Source of the DNA: Bacillota bacterium
GTDB lineage: Bacteria > Bacillota_E > Sulfobacillia > Sulfobacillales > JAIMBI01
Length of the DNA stretch: 64,000 nt
Reading direction: 5' to 3'
Assembly (NCBI GenBank): GCA_021828405.1
Contig: JAKARZ010000001.1
Location: 62,001-126,000 of the forward strand
Each line of letters opens with the position of its first letter. Positions within the stretch are counted from its first letter, which is position 1. Position numbers and translations under genes: made by a program. The notes under the pieces were generated by a model, which ran no database searches, was not told the DNA's origin, and worked only from the letters and a program-made list of their open reading frames with translations. Below are positions 15,572 to 24,200 of the stretch, one piece after another.

Positions 15572-17501
15572 GCGCCTCACCTCTCACGTCGACCCGCCTG
15601 GAAGCACCGGGCAACGCCGTCACGCGATCGGCGCGGCTGGGCCGATATTCCGGCAGCAGCGCCATCAGCGCCGTCAGCACGGCCTCATCCTGGCCCGCCT
15701 CGGCCAAACCCAACAGCTCGTCCAGCCGGCTCAGCACCTCGCCGCCGCGGCCAGCCTCCTGCCGGGCCACGAAGATGCGCTCATGGCGGCTCACCCGGGC
15801 CCGGTCCTCGCCCGTGAGGAGTTCTTCGTAAAGCTTTTCGCCCGGCCGCATCCCGACAATTTGAATGTCGATGTCGTCGCCGGGGACGAGGCCCGAAAGC
15901 CGGATAAGATTCATAGCCAAATCCAGAATGCGAACCGGCTCGCCCATATCCAGGACGAAAATCTCGCCGCCGCGCCCCATGGCGCCCGCCTGGATCACCA
16001 ATTGAGCCGCCTCGGTCGCGGTCATAAAGTATCGAACCATGTCGGGGTGGGTCACCGTCACCGGGCCGCCGGCGCGGATCTGCTGCTCAAAAATCGGCAC
16101 CACGCTGCCGCGGCTGCCCAGCACATTGCCAAACCGCACCGAAACAAATTTGGTGTGGCGGGCCTGTTCCGCCAGGGCCGACATCAGGAGCTCTCCCGCG
16201 CGCTTGGTAGCGCCGTACACGCTGGTGGGGTTGACCGCCTTGTCGGTCGAGATGAACACCAACCGGTCCACCCGATACCGCTCCGCAAGGTCCGCCACAT
16301 GCCAGAGGCTTCCCACGTTGTTCCGCACCGCCTCGTCCGGCTGCCCCTCCATGAGCGGGACGTGCTTGTGAGCCGCCGCGTGAAAAATCACATCGGGGCG
16401 CTCGCGCTCAAACAGGCGCTCCAGGTTGGGCTTGTCCCTGAGGTCCGCCACCAGCGGCACGGCTGCGAGGGTGGGAAACAGCCGGGCCACATCGCGGTGA
16501 ATGTCGAAGATGCTGGTTTCGTCCAGCCCCAGCAGCAGCAGCCGCCCGGGGTCGAAGCGCGCCACCTGGCGCGCCAGCTCGGACCCGATGGATCCGCCGG
16601 CGCCGGTGACCAGCACCGTGCGGCCTGTGATGTAGCCGGCAATCTCGGCGAGGTCGATGTGCGAGGGCTCCCGCTGCAGCAAGTCTTCAATTTCGACATC
16701 GCGGATCTGGCTGACGTGCACGCGGCCATCAATCATCTGGTTGACGCCCGCCACCACCCGCACCCTGAGCGAGAGACGGCCCGCCTCCTCGACCACCCAG
16801 CGCAGGACGCGCCCCTCAACGGACGGCATCGCCACGATGATTTGGTCCACCGGGCCATTGGCGGGTCCCTGCAAGTCCGTCGCCCCCACGACCCCTTCCA
16901 AGTCCGCCAGTCGCCCCAGCACCCCCAGCGTGCCGATCTGCATGCCCTGCTTATGGGGGTCGTCGTCCAAAAAGCCGACCGCGTGACCCACATCCGGATG
17001 GCGCTCCATTTCGGCCGCCACCATCTGGCCCATCTTGCCGGCGCCAAGAATGAGCACCTGCGACTGGTTGAACCGGCGGCCGCGCCACACCAGATCGGTC
17101 ATCGACCGGCGCACAAAGCGCGTCCCCCCCATCAGCAGAAGCCCCAACAGCCAATACAGCGCAAAGACGGCCCGCGGATAGTGCGCGCCGCCGTTGGCAA
17201 AGATATCGAGCGTAAACCACATGGCCGACAAACTGATGGCCACGATGAGGAGCAGGCCGTCGCGGGCCGAGGCGTACTGCCACAGCCGGTGGTAGATGCG
17301 CATGCCCCAGAAGATCAACACCGAGCCCACCGTGAACACGGGAAGCGCGTGCAGATAGGGAGCCAGGTAACTCGGCGGCACATGGGGGGTGTCGAACCGC
17401 AGATAGAACGCGAAGTAGACCGCGACGTTCACCAACACCGCGTCGATGAGCATGGCGAAAGCCATGCGCGCATACCGGCGGCCCCGTTCGGTGAACGCCA
17501 C
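15555..17501 (-). CDS. Membrane-anchored UDP-GlcNAc 4,6-dehydratase-like epimerase/dehydratase (PglF/WbpM/CapD family)
   Basis: The 648-residue protein has four N-terminal membrane segments (about 10-115), a first nucleotide-binding domain (VLILGAGKMGQMVAAEM) and a C-terminal SDR domain. The SDR domain opens with TVLVTGAGGSIGSELARQV near residue 295. FISTDKAVNPTSVYGATKR holds the active-site region, and RFGNVLGSRGSVVPIFEQQI and GEPVRILDLAMNLIRLSG are characteristic. Such enzymes make UDP-4-keto-6-deoxy sugars, the precursor for the aminotransferase at 7564-8727. It is the first gene of the minus-strand cluster. GTG at 17501 has GGGGGAG 5 bases upstream. A perfect -10 hexamer lies 32 bases before it. 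Confidence 0.92.
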   Translation of the reverse strand: MAFTERGRRYARMAFAMLIDAVLVNVAVYFAFYLRFDTPHVPPSYLAPYLHALPVFTVGSVLIFWGMRIYHRLWQYASARDGLLLIVAISLSAMWFTLDIFANGGAHYPRAVFALYWLLGLLLMGGTRFVRRSMTDLVWRGRRFNQSQVLILGAGKMGQMVAAEMERHPDVGHAVGFLDDDPHKQGMQIGTLGVLGRLADLEGVVGATDLQGPANGPVDQIIVAMPSVEGRVLRWVVEEAGRLSLRVRVVAGVNQMIDGRVHVSQIRDVEIEDLLQREPSHIDLAEIAGYITGRTVLVTGAGGSIGSELARQVARFDPGRLLLLGLDETSIFDIHRDVARLFPTLAAVPLVADLRDKPNLERLFERERPDVIFHAAAHKHVPLMEGQPDEAVRNNVGSLWHVADLAERYRVDRLVFISTDKAVNPTSVYGATKRAGELLMSALAEQARHTKFVSVRFGNVLGSRGSVVPIFEQQIRAGGPVTVTHPDMVRYFMTATEAAQLVIQAGAMGRGGEIFVLDMGEPVRILDLAMNLIRLSGLVPGDDIDIQIVGMRPGEKLYEELLTGEDRARVSRHERIFVARQEAGRGGEVLSRLDELLGLAEAGQDEAVLTALMALLPEYRPSRADRVTALPGASRRVDVRGEAHGLES

Positions 17502-17532
17502 CGCTTCTCCCCCCTCGCCACGTCGCCGCTTG

Positions 17533-17561
17533 ATTATACCGCACGCGGCGCCGAGCTCATC
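17533..17561 (-). promoter_or_regulatory. Candidate promoter of the nucleotide-sugar operon
   Basis: On the minus strand a perfect TATAAT lies at 17538-17533, about 32 bases before the GTG start. The -35 region at 17 bases (GATGAG) is poor, so activation may be needed. The spacer contains GAGCTCGGCGCC, which recurs in opposite orientation at the -10 of the 30.0 kb gene. Confidence 0.5.
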
Positions 17562-17636
17562 TTCGCCCGCACTGCGGGACCTGCCATATTATTGGTGTAT
17601 TCACTGGTTAGGCTCGTCTCAAGGTTCGCCCAACAC

Positions 17637-17665
17637 TTGCCATGGTGGAACCGCCTGCGTATACT
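17637..17665 (+). promoter_or_regulatory. Candidate sigma-A type promoter for the solute-binding protein gene
   Basis: TTGCCA (17637-17642) and TATACT (17660-17665) are separated by exactly 17 bases, each one mismatch from consensus. The gene starts at 17995, leaving a leader of about 320 bases that holds two short reading frames with ribosome sites. Confidence 0.6.
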
Positions 17666-17784
17666 CACCGGGGTATCGATCCGGGCCGCTCGCACGAGGG
17701 CGGCGATGGGTGTAAATGTTTGGCCGACGCGCTTACCAGGTAGATGAGCCGTTCGTATAGCGAAAGATGCCGCGAGAAAGGTCA

Positions 17785-17913
17785 ATGGCCCACACCGGTC
17801 CCGCCCGCGCCGACGCCTTGCAGGAGTTGCCGGTCCCGATGACGAATAAGATGCACGATCCGCTTGAGGTCTCGTCTAACAGACACAGAGGCAGACGTGG
17901 CCCAACTCCCTGA
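17785..17913 (+). CDS. Possible 42-residue leader ORF upstream of the solute-binding protein
   Basis: An ATG at 17785, preceded by AGAAAGG, opens a 42-codon frame ending at TGA 17911-17913 in the leader between the candidate promoter and the binding-protein gene. The first half has coding-like GC at third positions and the second half does not. A shorter 13-codon frame at 17706-17747, preceded by GAGGGCGGCG, also exists. Neither resembles a known family. They may be chance, or may regulate the downstream gene. Confidence 0.22.
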   Translation: MAHTGPARADALQELPVPMTNKMHDPLEVSSNRHRGRRGPTP

Positions 17914-17994
17914 TTCCGTCAGGTTTCTTTTGCATTTCGTCCGATTCTGTCCCGTTCCGAGTTCGTTTCCCAGATGTTCGGAGGGAGGATCGCG

Positions 17995-19707
17995 ATGAGT
18001 TTGATTCCCATCTCGAAGCTCGGGCGCTGGGCGTTTGCGGGCATTGGCTCGCTGGGCCTGCTGCTGGCCGCCTGCGGGGGCTCGCCCGCCGCGACCGGCA
18101 CGGTGCCGAAGCAAATCACCCTGGTGGGCGACGTGGCGTCGAACCCCACGTGGTGGTTCTCGGTGACGCCCGTCTCGTTTAATTCGACGTCCAACTTTGC
18201 AACCAGCTACATGTACCAGGGACTGCTGTGGATTTCGAAGACCGACACGATCAACTACAGCCGGTCGATCGCCAGTAGCATCACGCCAAGTCAGAACGAC
18301 ACCGTGTATACGATTAAGCTGAACCCCAAGTGGAAGTGGTCCAACGGTCAGCCGGTGACGGCTGCCGACTGCGTGTACGCCTGGGATCTGGCCCACTGGT
18401 CGGCCGCGACCGGTGCGCCGTGGGTCGACAGCAACGTCGGCTCGCACTCGTTTGACGAAATCACGAGCGCCGTGGCCCCCAGCACCTACACGCTCGTCGT
18501 AACGGTGGCCGCGCCCATCAGCCCGCTGTACGTGGAGCTGGCGTCGCTCGGATATCTGTCCCCGGTGCCCAAGTTCGCGGTGGACAAATACTCGAACCAC
18601 AACCAGGAGCTCAGCTACCTGGAGAAGATCGGGGTCAACCCGAGCAACCCGCTGTTCAAAATCGTGGACGGCCCGTATGTCGTCTCCAAAGTGGTCAAGA
18701 ACGACTACTTCATCATGAAGGCCAACCCGACCTACGCCGGACATAAGGCCTCGATCAAGACCATCGTGTTCCAGGACGAGGCTACCGCGGCCTCGGAGTT
18801 CGCGGCCACCAAGACCGGCTTGTTTGCGCAGACCGCCCCCGGGGCCGCGTACTACACCGCTGGCAAGCAGATCAAGGGCTACCTGCAGAAGCCGGTGCCG
18901 TACAACTATGGCTTCCAGATGATTGAACCCAACTACTCGTCCAAAGCGCCGGTAATCGGCGGCTTGTTCAACCAGTTGTACTTCCGCCAGGCGATGCAGA
19001 TGGGCATCAACCAGCCTGCGATCATCAAGGCGTTCTACCACGGCTACGGCGTCCCCGAGTGGGCCCCCGTGCCGCGGCTGCCCGCGAGCCCGTTCTACGA
19101 CACCGCCACCAAGGGCTATGCGTTCAACCCGGCGGCCGGCTTGAAGCTCATGGAGCAGAATGGCTGGACGCTGAACAGCAGCCATATCCTCACCCGCAAC
19201 GGGGTCACGCTCAGCTTCACCATGATGGTGACCTCCGGGTCCACGACCATGACCGACGTGGCGCAGTACCTGAAGACCACGTGGGCGGAAGAGGGCATCG
19301 ATGTCCATTTGGACCTCCTGCCGTTCAACCAGCTCATCACCTTCGTGACCACGCCGTCCGACGCCAACAAGTGGACGCTCACCTGGTGGGGCGGATGGAG
19401 CACGGGCCTGGGCTTCCCGCCGCTGTCCCTGTATGAGACCGGGGCGGCCAACAACTTCGGCGGCTTTGCCAGCCCCAGCCTGAACGCGCTCGCGCTGGCC
19501 ACCTACCGCCCCGGCACCATCTCGCAGGTGTACGCTCGCGTGCACGCCTACGACCTGGCTGCCGCGCATGACCTCCCGGTCCTGCTGCTGCCGGAGACGA
19601 CCCCGGCCTACCAGCTTGTGAAGCCCTGGCTGCACGGCGTCGAGAAGTACTCGGTGCCCATCGACGCTTACCAGGAGCTTTGGCGCTGGACGGTTACCGC
19701 CCAGTAG
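17995..19707 (+). CDS. ABC transporter solute-binding lipoprotein, family 5 (oligopeptide/nickel-type)
   Basis: The 570-residue protein starts with a lipoprotein signal (hydrophobic LGLLLAACGG, lipid-modified Cys27). It has the size and signatures of SBP family 5: SQNDTVYTIKLNPKWKWSNG, TAADCVYAWDLAHW, and the C-terminal WTLTWWGGWS near residue 460 followed by SLYETGAANN. The family captures peptides or other ligands outside the membrane and passes them to an OppBCDF-type transporter. No permease or ATPase gene is nearby, so it either serves a transporter encoded elsewhere or acts as an orphan receptor. Start ATG at 17995 was chosen for the GGAGGGAGG site 6-8 bases upstream. A strong terminator follows. 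Confidence 0.92.
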   Translation: MSLIPISKLGRWAFAGIGSLGLLLAACGGSPAATGTVPKQITLVGDVASNPTWWFSVTPVSFNSTSNFATSYMYQGLLWISKTDTINYSRSIASSITPSQNDTVYTIKLNPKWKWSNGQPVTAADCVYAWDLAHWSAATGAPWVDSNVGSHSFDEITSAVAPSTYTLVVTVAAPISPLYVELASLGYLSPVPKFAVDKYSNHNQELSYLEKIGVNPSNPLFKIVDGPYVVSKVVKNDYFIMKANPTYAGHKASIKTIVFQDEATAASEFAATKTGLFAQTAPGAAYYTAGKQIKGYLQKPVPYNYGFQMIEPNYSSKAPVIGGLFNQLYFRQAMQMGINQPAIIKAFYHGYGVPEWAPVPRLPASPFYDTATKGYAFNPAAGLKLMEQNGWTLNSSHILTRNGVTLSFTMMVTSGSTTMTDVAQYLKTTWAEEGIDVHLDLLPFNQLITFVTTPSDANKWTLTWWGGWSTGLGFPPLSLYETGAANNFGGFASPSLNALALATYRPGTISQVYARVHAYDLAAAHDLPVLLLPETTPAYQLVKPWLHGVEKYSVPIDAYQELWRWTVTAQ

Positions 19708-19725
19708 CTGACTCGGTCGATTCCG

Positions 19726-19759
19726 CGAAACCGCCCTCCCACGCGGGAGGGCGGTTTCG
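19726..19759 (+). terminator. Rho-independent terminator after the solute-binding protein gene
   Basis: A perfect 15-bp stem (CGAAACCGCCCTCCC at 19726-19740 with its complement at 19745-19759) encloses a 4-base loop and is followed by a short T-rich run. It also lies just past the stop of the convergent amidase gene, so it may serve both. Confidence 0.88.
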
Positions 19760-19780
19760 TTTCCGTCGCCCAAGTCGCCC

Positions 19781-21115
19781 TCAGGGTGGCGGGAGCGTGG
19801 GGCGCTCCGGCGTCAGCCCGGCATGGCGCGCCCACCAGTCCGCCACCGCCAGGACGCGCGGGTCGGCGCCCGGCGCCCCCACGATCTGCAGGCCCGTCGG
19901 CAGGCCGCCGGCGGAGCGCCCCATGGGGACCGACACCGCGGGGAACCCGAGCACGCTGGCGGGCAGGGTCAGCGCCACCAGCGCCTCCCACACGCTGGTG
20001 GCTCCTCGGGGCAACATGACGTGGTCCTCGCCCACCTGGGGCGCGACGACCCCCACGGTGGGCAGAACCATCACCCCCGTTCCCAGGCGCCTCTGGTACT
20101 GCGTCACCAAATGGCGCCGCTCGGCCTGGGCCGCAAGATAGTCCACCGCCGAGACGTCGCGGCCCTCCTCCAGCCGGGCGGCCAGGGTGCCCCCCAAGCG
20201 GCTGCGGCGCGGTCCCTCCAGCACCCGCTGGTGCACCCAGAACGACTCGGGCCGGCGGACCGCCAGAAACACGTCACGCCAGTGGGCCCAAGGGTGCAGG
20301 GCCATGGGCTCCACCCGCGCACCGGCTGCCTCCAGAACGCCGACGGCGCTGGTCCACGCGCGCTGCACCTCGCCATCCAGCCGCCCCGCCCAATAGGCGT
20401 CCGGCACCAGCATGCGAATCCGAGCACGAAAGCCTGGCGCGCCACGTTCGCCCGCCAGCCCTGCCATGCTGCGGAACAGCGCGGCCGCGTCGGCCACCGA
20501 ATGGGCCAAGGGACCCACCGTGTCAAACGACGGGGCCAGCGCCATGATCCCGCGGGTGGACAGGCTACCGAACGTCGGCTTGAAACCCACCACCCCGCAC
20601 AGCGCGGCCGGAATGCGAATCGACCCCGCGGTGTCCGTCCCGAGCCCCCCCATGGCCATGCCCGCCGCCACAGCGGCCGCCGTGCCGCCCGAGGACCCCC
20701 CGGGAATTCGCCCCGGGTCCCAGGGATTGGCAGTCGGCGCGGTAATGACCCCGAAGGCCAGTTCTTCCGTGTTGGTTTTGCCCAAAAGCACCGCGCCCGC
20801 CGCCCGCCAGCGACGAACCACGGCCGCGTCGCGGGCGGGCCGCCGCGAGTAGGCGCGCGAACCGCCGGTGGTGGGCATGCCGGCCACGTCGGCAAGGTCC
20901 TTCACCACCAGCGGTGCCCCGGACCAGGCACCCGGCAACGGTTCGCGCGCCGTGCGCTCGGCCGCCGCCCGGTCGTAGTGCAAAAACGCATGCACCCGGG
21001 GCTCCCACAGGTGGATGGCACGATCCGCCTGCTCCCACAGCGCGTAGGGCCGAAGCCGCCCAGCCTTTACGGCGCGCTCGGCCGCCTGCCAGTCGGGCCA
21101 CTCATCCGAGAACAC
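19781..21115 (-). CDS. Amidase signature family hydrolase
   Basis: The 444-residue protein has the Ser-cisSer-Lys catalytic triad of the amidase signature family: Lys72 in VVKDLADVAG, the cis-Ser in GGSSGGTAAAV (141-142) and the nucleophile Ser165 in GTDTAGSIR. Substrates in this family range from Glu-tRNA(Gln) to simple amides. The lack of GatB/GatC neighbours and the short N-terminus argue for a stand-alone amidase rather than GatA. GTG at 21115 has AAGGGGG upstream, inside the end of the HD-GYP gene (14-base overlap), so the two are co-transcribed. The physiological substrate is unknown. Confidence 0.88.
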   Translation of the reverse strand: MFSDEWPDWQAAERAVKAGRLRPYALWEQADRAIHLWEPRVHAFLHYDRAAAERTAREPLPGAWSGAPLVVKDLADVAGMPTTGGSRAYSRRPARDAAVVRRWRAAGAVLLGKTNTEELAFGVITAPTANPWDPGRIPGGSSGGTAAAVAAGMAMGGLGTDTAGSIRIPAALCGVVGFKPTFGSLSTRGIMALAPSFDTVGPLAHSVADAAALFRSMAGLAGERGAPGFRARIRMLVPDAYWAGRLDGEVQRAWTSAVGVLEAAGARVEPMALHPWAHWRDVFLAVRRPESFWVHQRVLEGPRRSRLGGTLAARLEEGRDVSAVDYLAAQAERRHLVTQYQRRLGTGVMVLPTVGVVAPQVGEDHVMLPRGATSVWEALVALTLPASVLGFPAVSVPMGRSAGGLPTGLQIVGAPGADPRVLAVADWWARHAGLTPERPTLPPP

Positions 21116-22529
21116 CGGCCACCCCCTTGGCCGGGCGGGCGACCGGCACGGACCCCGACCGCACCAGCTCGGCCAGCGCCGCCACCGCGTCCCCGGGGAG
21201 CTGCCGCCCGGCCTCCGGGGTCATCAGCCCGAGCGCATCGTCCGGCGTCATGCTTGCTTTGTACGGGCGCTCCGACGTGAGCGCATCGAACACATCCGCC
21301 ACCGCCACCACCATGCCCATCGAAGGAATGTCCCGGCCAGCGATCCCGCGGTGGTATCCGGACCCATCCAGGCGCTCGTGGTGAGCCGCGGCTGCCGCGG
21401 CCACGCGGCTGAGGGCCGTCACCCCGGTGAGTGGCGACAAAATGTCGGCCGTCAGCGCCGGATGCTTCTGAACCGCCCGGAATTCCTCCGCCGTGAGGCG
21501 GCCGGGCTTGTCCAGAATCTGGTTGGACACTCCCAATTTGCCCAGGTCGTGATAAAAGCCGGCCAGCACGGTCTCCTGCACGGCATCCCGATCCCACCCC
21601 ATCTGCTCGGCCAAGCGGCCGGCATAGAGGGCCGTGCGCTCGGAGTGATGCTCGGTCCAAGGAGACTTCCTATCCACAATTTCGGCAAAAACCTCGGCCA
21701 TGGGAACCAAGCCCGCCTCCAGCGACAGCGCATCGCTTTCCGGCTCCGCGGGGGCAACAAGATCTAAGTCGGTCGGTTCGCGAACCGCGGCCAGCTCGTC
21801 AAAGAAATTGGGCCGACGGCTGAGCGGCAGGAAAACATCGGCCAACTCGGGATCAAACCAGGTGCCCCGGCGCGTGCGAACCATATCGCGAGCTGCGCGC
21901 GCGCCCCCGCGGCTCCACGCAACCTCCGCCTGCTGGGCCACGTTGGCGATGCGGGCCAGCAGCGGAATCGCCGAGCCAGCCAAGCCCAGCGGATACCCCG
22001 AGCCATCCCAGTGCTCATCGAGGCTCAGGACGGCGTCGGGCACCAGAGTGTCCCACCCCAGTCGGCGCACCAGTTGCGCTCCGGTGGTGCACCGCTCCCG
22101 CACCAGCTCGCGCACGGCTCCCGGCCCCTGCCGCCCGAGCACCGCCAGTTGGCGGAGCCGGCGCCCCAGCGCTTCGCCCCGCGCCGCCGTGCGCACCGCA
22201 AACTGCACCGCACGGTGCCAACGCGACCAATTGACCATCCTCATGTCTCGCTTGGCCGCGCGGTCGTCGGTACCAAACCACGACGACATGTCGTGGGCTG
22301 TCGCTGAACAGCCCGTGTCCTTGAGCAGGACGGCATAAAAAAGGTGGTGGCGCGTGTTTGCATCCAAGGCCAGCTCGTCGGCCATCTGCATTGCGATCCA
22401 GCAGGCCCGCAGCGAATGCCCCAGCGGCTCTCCCTCCCCCAGGTCCAATGCGCGAGACAGCGTCGCAATCACCGTGGCCCGGGTGAGAGACGGTTCCTCT
22501 CGATCAAGCGGCAACCGACCGTCTTTCAA
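21102..22529 (-). CDS. Tandem HD-GYP-type protein (degenerate first copy, intact second copy)
   Basis: The 475-residue protein has two HD-GYP-like regions. In the first, LLKDTGCS stands where the HD metal pair should be, while DEHWDGSGYPLG keeps the GYP part. The second carries AGFYHDLGKLGV and HHERLDGSGYHRG and then VVAVADVFDALTSERPYK, so metal-dependent cyclic-di-GMP hydrolysis is plausible there. This two-copy architecture with a KDTGCS variant is a recognised type. No sensor or membrane segment is visible, so it is likely cytoplasmic. TTG at 22529 has GGGAGG 6 bases upstream. With the EAL protein at 2218-4023 it makes two c-di-GMP-degrading candidates and no intact cyclase in this window. 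Confidence 0.85.
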   Translation of the reverse strand: MKDGRLPLDREEPSLTRATVIATLSRALDLGEGEPLGHSLRACWIAMQMADELALDANTRHHLFYAVLLKDTGCSATAHDMSSWFGTDDRAAKRDMRMVNWSRWHRAVQFAVRTAARGEALGRRLRQLAVLGRQGPGAVRELVRERCTTGAQLVRRLGWDTLVPDAVLSLDEHWDGSGYPLGLAGSAIPLLARIANVAQQAEVAWSRGGARAARDMVRTRRGTWFDPELADVFLPLSRRPNFFDELAAVREPTDLDLVAPAEPESDALSLEAGLVPMAEVFAEIVDRKSPWTEHHSERTALYAGRLAEQMGWDRDAVQETVLAGFYHDLGKLGVSNQILDKPGRLTAEEFRAVQKHPALTADILSPLTGVTALSRVAAAAAAHHERLDGSGYHRGIAGRDIPSMGMVVAVADVFDALTSERPYKASMTPDDALGLMTPEAGRQLPGDAVAALAELVRSGSVPVARPAKGVAGVLG

Positions 22530-22606
22530 GGCACGCCTCCCTTTTCCTCATGGCGTGGGGTTCCCCGCGCACCGGGGGAGTCCTGCCCGACGGGGGCTCC
22601 GCAATG

Positions 22607-22640
22607 GGGGCGTGGGCGGTCCGGCCACCGCCCACGCCCC
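22607..22640 (-). terminator. Strong hairpin downstream of the small ORF at 22690-22959
   Basis: A perfect 14-bp GC-rich stem (GGGGCGTGGGCGGT with its complement) has a 6-base loop. It lies between the stop of the small minus-strand gene and the start of the HD-GYP gene. No U-run is present on the minus strand, so termination strength is uncertain. Confidence 0.7.
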
Positions 22641-22689
22641 GCTCGCTCCAGATTACACGTGTTCGCAGCCCGGTGGATCATAGTTCGCA

Positions 22690-22959
22690 TCACCAAGCGG
22701 TCTCGCGCTTCAGCCGCACATCCCACCCGGACCGGAGCCATCGGTAGTCAATCACCCCGTGATCCTTGAGAAACAGCACCGAGGCATACACATCCGCATG
22801 AGCCAGACGCTGCGGCGGCACCACGCGCGACAGGGGCACCCACTGCCCGCGATACCTCAGACAGGCCGCCACGATGCGGGTCATCACCCGCACGCGTGGG
22901 CGCACCGCCCGCTTCAGCCCCATGCCCGGATGCACCAGCGCCATTGTGTTGCGATTCAT
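22690..22959 (-). CDS. Small basic hypothetical protein (89 residues)
   Basis: An ATG at 22959 is preceded by GGAGGG at 5 bases. The product is basic and begins MNRNTMALVHPGMGLKRAV. Its C-terminal 40 residues look like a compact helix-helix-strand module (VVPPQRLAHADVYASVLFLK, DHGVIDYRWLRSGWDVRL), reminiscent of a winged-helix DNA-binding fold, but no family is recognised. A hairpin follows the stop. The frame stays open to 23094 but without a ribosome site. Confidence 0.6.
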   Translation of the reverse strand: MNRNTMALVHPGMGLKRAVRPRVRVMTRIVAACLRYRGQWVPLSRVVPPQRLAHADVYASVLFLKDHGVIDYRWLRSGWDVRLKRETAW

Positions 22960-23159
22960 CGCGCCCTCCAAATCCAAGTCTCTCCTGCGTGTATCCCCAT
23001 TCTGTATCGCGAGCCTGAGTCTTTCCTGAGAATCGCGTTGAGATTGCGTTAAAGATCTTCGCGGAGGCCGCGGTTTTTGGGAACAGGTCTCCACGACCCT
23101 GGCGCCCCCACCAGGAATGAAAAAGCGGGCGGGCGCATCTTGTCCCTGTGCCTAGCGGC

Positions 23160-24170
23160 GGTCATTGCCTCGGGGAGCCTTGGGCCGGCGCCCGTGGCGG
23201 GCACCCCCTGTTGGAGGGCCCGCTGAACGCGGTGACCCCGTGCGTCAGACGCCGGCACACCACGCACGGTGCCAAAGGAGGGGACAACGAGGGAGATCGC
23301 AGGGGATCGGGACCCCGACCGCGATCGGGGGCCGAAGACGCGGGGGTCGGTCTGAGAGATGGCGCGCGAAGACGGTCCGACCCTACCGCACCGCCCCCCC
23401 CCGAACTGACCGCGTTGCGGGAGGGGCGGGCGGCCAGGCTGTGACGATGGAGACGACCGGCTCCTACGGGAACCCCGGGGGGAATGTCCGGGAGGACCAC
23501 CCGAGAGGACAGTGCTACTCGCCCATCCCGCAATGCCGAAGGGACGCTGCCAGGGGCTGGTCCCCGCCAGTGATGTCCCGGACCGGGCGCCACGGGCGTG
23601 GCGCGAACTTACCCGCGATCGGACGCGCTGAAGTCCAGACCGCGCCCAAGACGTCCATCGCCTCGCGAACGGTGGGGCCGCCTGCTGACCGACCTCACCG
23701 GTGTGACGGGCCGGGCGAGCTGTGCGCCATCGCCCCGGGCGAGCACGATCCCGCGCCCCGACTCGCCGACCGCGGCGGCCCGGGGAAAGCAACGCCCGCC
23801 ACCTTCGTCGCCGCCGTGACGGGGATCCTGACGCCTCACCCGCGGATGATGATCACCACCATCCGGGACAGCATCGAGAGCCGGGAGCCCCGCCGAGCCG
23901 CCGGAGAGCGGGCCAGCGTCCTCGGTGCCGCATGCCCCCCCGGCACCCCCGCCTCGGCAAACAGCGGGCCATGGTTGCCGTCGCGCCCATCGCGCGCCGG
24001 CATTGGCGCCACTCGAACGCCCAGGGGACCCGGTGACGCTCACGCGCCCCGTCGCGTCACCCCGGGTCCCCAACCCGCCAGCGGGATTCGCGAGCCTCTC
24101 TACGGTGTCCAGCCCCGCTCCCCATTTCCCAAAGCCCTTTTCGCGTCAGGATGCAAGACATCCGCCGCTT
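23160..24170 (+). pseudogene. Probable relic of an IS110-family transposase
   Basis: About 1 kb of very GC-rich DNA holds no intact gene. In scattered plus frames it keeps fragments that resemble IS110/IS116/IS902 transposases: VTMETTGSYGNP near 23440-23480 (compare the usual VAMEATGSYW), AEVQTAPKT near 23625-23650 and LTPHPRMMITTIRDSIE near 23829-23880. The DEDD catalytic residues cannot be placed. The assignment rests on weak, discontinuous similarity judged by eye. Antisense open frames here look like composition artefacts. Confidence 0.4.
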
Positions 24171-24200
24171 GAGGGGTCACGGGTTGCTCAGTTGCCCGTG

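Noticed and set aside
15570..17747. A 2.2 kb open frame on the plus strand opposite the dehydratase gene
   Set aside because: It is antisense to a gene with full family motifs, is His/Arg/Gln-rich without any domain, and reflects high GC at third positions.
17782..19773. A 663-codon open frame on the minus strand opposite the solute-binding protein gene
   Set aside because: Its composition (Arg, Gly, Val, His) and lack of motifs mark it as the shadow of the real plus-strand lipoprotein gene.
19781..21115. Amidase as the GatA subunit of Glu-tRNA(Gln) amidotransferase
   Set aside because: No gatB or gatC nearby, and the protein lacks the longer GatA-like N-terminal layout; a general amidase is the safer call.
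19823..21280. A 485-codon plus-strand frame opposite the amidase gene
   Set aside because: Antisense to intact amidase catalytic motifs; no ribosome site or recognisable domain.
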